Assembly (NCBI GenBank): GCA_033764775.1
Contig: JANRIQ010000003.1
Span: 1 to 64,000 of the forward strand
DNA: 64,000 nt
Direction of reading: 5' to 3'
Source of the DNA: JAWXCE01 sp033764775
GTDB taxonomy: Bacteria; Pseudomonadota; Alphaproteobacteria; Rhizobiales; Rhodomicrobiaceae
Positions within the stretch are counted from its first letter, which is position 1. Each line of letters begins with the position of its first letter. Shown here in pieces: positions 62,829 through 64,000 of this stretch. A model generated the notes under the pieces. That model was not told the origin of the DNA and did not search any database. It saw only the letters and a program-made list of their open reading frames with translations. A program made the translations under genes and the position numbers.

Positions 62829-62926
62829 GCGTGCTAAAGCCGCATGCCGGTTTGCGCCTTTAGGAAACTCACTAATGAACGCCAGCAGGCGCGCCTTGTC
62901 CGCGTCCGCTTCAAGCTCCGGCCAGA

Positions 62927-63667
62927 CTAATGCCTCCAGTCTTCACGCGCCATCCGATCCGTCGGCCCATCAGCAAAACGCGCCAGATGATCGCGAAACT
63001 CCGCCGGGTCGCTTTTGCCCTTGACAAAATCCCAGTTCGCCAGTTCCTCCGCCTTCCTGATCTCCGCCGCGCTGAGGCCCGCGACCGCCTGCGCCTTCGC
63101 CTCGCGCTCCAGCGCCTCGGCCCGCGCCTTTTCCTCCGCTTCGCGCGCCAGACGCGCCTCCTCCGCCGCCCGGCGCTCGGCCTCCGTGCGCGCCTCGCGC
63201 TCGGCCTGAGCCTCCGCCAGCGCGTCCTTCAGCGTGGAGATGAGGCCCTGGCAGTCCGCCTTGAACCGCTCCGGGCGAAGGCCGATGGCCTGCTTGCGGG
63301 CGAGCGCTGCGAGGCCGTCCGGCAAGGTGTCGCGCCGCGGCATTCCCGCGCCGCCGACAAGCACTGGAATGACGCGCTTGCCATGATCGAGCGCGGCCTT
63401 GATCTCGATGAACACGAAGTCATCCGGGTCGCCGGCGCGCGCGGTGAGCGTTTCCTCCCAGCGCGGCCCGATGACGGCGAGGAACACGTCGCACCCGGAG
63501 ACCTGACGGCTCAGCACATCGACAAAGTCATCGCCGCCCTTGATGTGGCCCTCCACGTCCATGAACAGGCGTTCGGCCGCGAACTCGTTCTCCAGCCGCA
63601 TGTAGAGCGCCTGGGTGAAGCCCGGGTCGTCGCCGCGCCGGTAGCTGATGAAGACTTTGCCTTCCAC
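62927..63667 (-). CDS. TIR-domain part of a frameshifted TIR-WD40 protein
   Basis: This 246-residue ORF begins with a TIR domain (about residues 1-150). It shows VFISYRRGDDPGFTQALYMRL, LFMDVEGHIKGGDDFVDVL, VFLAVIGPRWEETL, DPDDFVFIEIKAALDHGKRVIPVLVGG (in two blocks) and MPRRDTLPDGLAALARKQA, typical of the bacterial TIR_2 type. A long Glu/Ala/Arg coiled coil (155-205) and a W-x-F...FRDHLARFADG repeat follow. The ORF stops at 62927 in the middle of that repeat. The start is GTG 63667 with a GGGGG site. Bacterial TIR domains can be NAD-degrading enzymes in defence or scaffolds; activity here is unknown. Confidence 0.82.
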   Translation of the reverse strand: MEGKVFISYRRGDDPGFTQALYMRLENEFAAERLFMDVEGHIKGGDDFVDVLSRQVSGCDVFLAVIGPRWEETLTARAGDPDDFVFIEIKAALDHGKRVIPVLVGGAGMPRRDTLPDGLAALARKQAIGLRPERFKADCQGLISTLKDALAEAQAEREARTEAERRAAEEARLAREAEEKARAEALEREAKAQAVAGLSAAEIRKAEELANWDFVKGKSDPAEFRDHLARFADGPTDRMAREDWRH

Positions 63668-63941
63668 GCCATCCCCCCAACGCCAGCGGAAGCTTTCGAG
63701 GCACTATACTCAAATGCGACGTATCGCCAAAGACATACTGCGGCCGCAATGAGCAATCCGCTGGGGCGGTGAAAATCATCGCGAAAAGACTGGGTCTCCT
63801 CCATTTGGGGGATGTGGAGCGCGGCGGGGGCGGCCACTTTGGCGGCGTATAACTTCTCCTGGATCAAACTGTCATCAGGGCGTTCGACGGGGCGCGGCGT
63901 TCAGCCGTCCGGAGAACGCCCTGCTTTTGTGCGCGGATGCG

Positions 63942-64000
63942 CTAGCTCGCCTCGCGGAACTTAATCCCCGTCTGCAAGTCCACGCTCACAAGCTGGCTAA
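63942..64000 (-). CDS. C-terminal end of a gene running out of the window
   Basis: A frame open from the window edge encodes about 18 residues ending SQLVSVDLQTGIKFREAS before a TAG at 63942-63944. It is too short to identify. The next gene start is 275 bases away, and that gap holds no other gene. This is a tentative partial gene. Confidence 0.35.
   Translation of the reverse strand, partial: SQLVSVDLQTGIKFREAS

Noticed and set aside
62930..63772. 280-residue + strand ORF opposite the TIR gene
   Set aside because: Arg/Leu-rich shadow of the TIR coiled-coil coding region, with no motif of its own.

Overview
The window looks like chromosomal DNA of a high-GC alphaproteobacterium, most likely of the order Hyphomicrobiales (Rhizobiales). 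The grounds are gene order and codon use: a ctaD-ctaB-coxF-ctaG-ctaE-DUF983-surf1-thrC cluster, a dnaA-dnaN-recF-gyrB block, an lptB-rpoN-hpf-ptsN block, ispH-thrB-rnhA, a split b/b' ATP synthase F0 operon with atpI, and DUF983 and DUF1150 genes. No insertion sequence, prophage, CRISPR array or rRNA operon is seen. One tRNA gene (Gln, TTG) is present.

Layout. 1-5.3 kb (+): cytochrome c oxidase subunits and assembly factors. 5.4-12 kb (+): threonine synthase, an M16 peptidase, a GNAT acetyltransferase and a large membrane GGDEF/EAL-like protein with eroded motifs. 12-24.4 kb: mixed housekeeping genes, including YqgE, two uracil-DNA-glycosylase-type proteins, ETF-ubiquinone oxidoreductase, a PRC-barrel protein, tRNA-Gln, a CHAD protein, an Lrp regulator, a metallo-beta-lactamase-fold hydrolase, a GST, a histidine kinase, two tandem retropepsin-like proteases and a phosphomannomutase. 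24.4-33.5 kb (-): a five-gene operon of exported or envelope proteins. It holds two von Willebrand A (vWA) proteins, a fused MacB-type ABC transporter and two unrecognised secreted proteins, and it starts back to back with a CAP-domain gene. 34-41 kb (+): RNase D, then a fused LptC-LptA-LptA bridge protein, LptB, RpoN, HPF and PtsN. 41-49.9 kb (-): DUF1150, Hsp20, gyrB, recF, dnaN, dnaA, an uncertain ORF, a gene-poor stretch and rpsT. 50-58.9 kb: a UDP-glucuronate epimerase-like gene, a methyltransferase-like gene, peroxiredoxin, rnhA, thrB, ispH, a lipoprotein, a lone gcvT, and exported small or lysozyme-like proteins. 59-61.5 kb (-): the F0 genes of ATP synthase behind a near-consensus promoter. 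61.6-63.7 kb (-): a TIR-WD40 protein broken into two frames.

The items most worth following are: (a) the vWA/ABC envelope operon, whose SH3-like plus vWA protein and MacB-type transporter recall the PpkA/TagST part of type VI secretion control but without kinase or secretion genes; (b) the single-chain LptC-LptA-LptA lipopolysaccharide bridge; (c) the TIR-WD40 gene with a probable one-base frameshift inside a conserved repeat; and (d) the doubly degenerate GGDEF/EAL protein. Function calls rest on motif recognition by eye. No database search was run.
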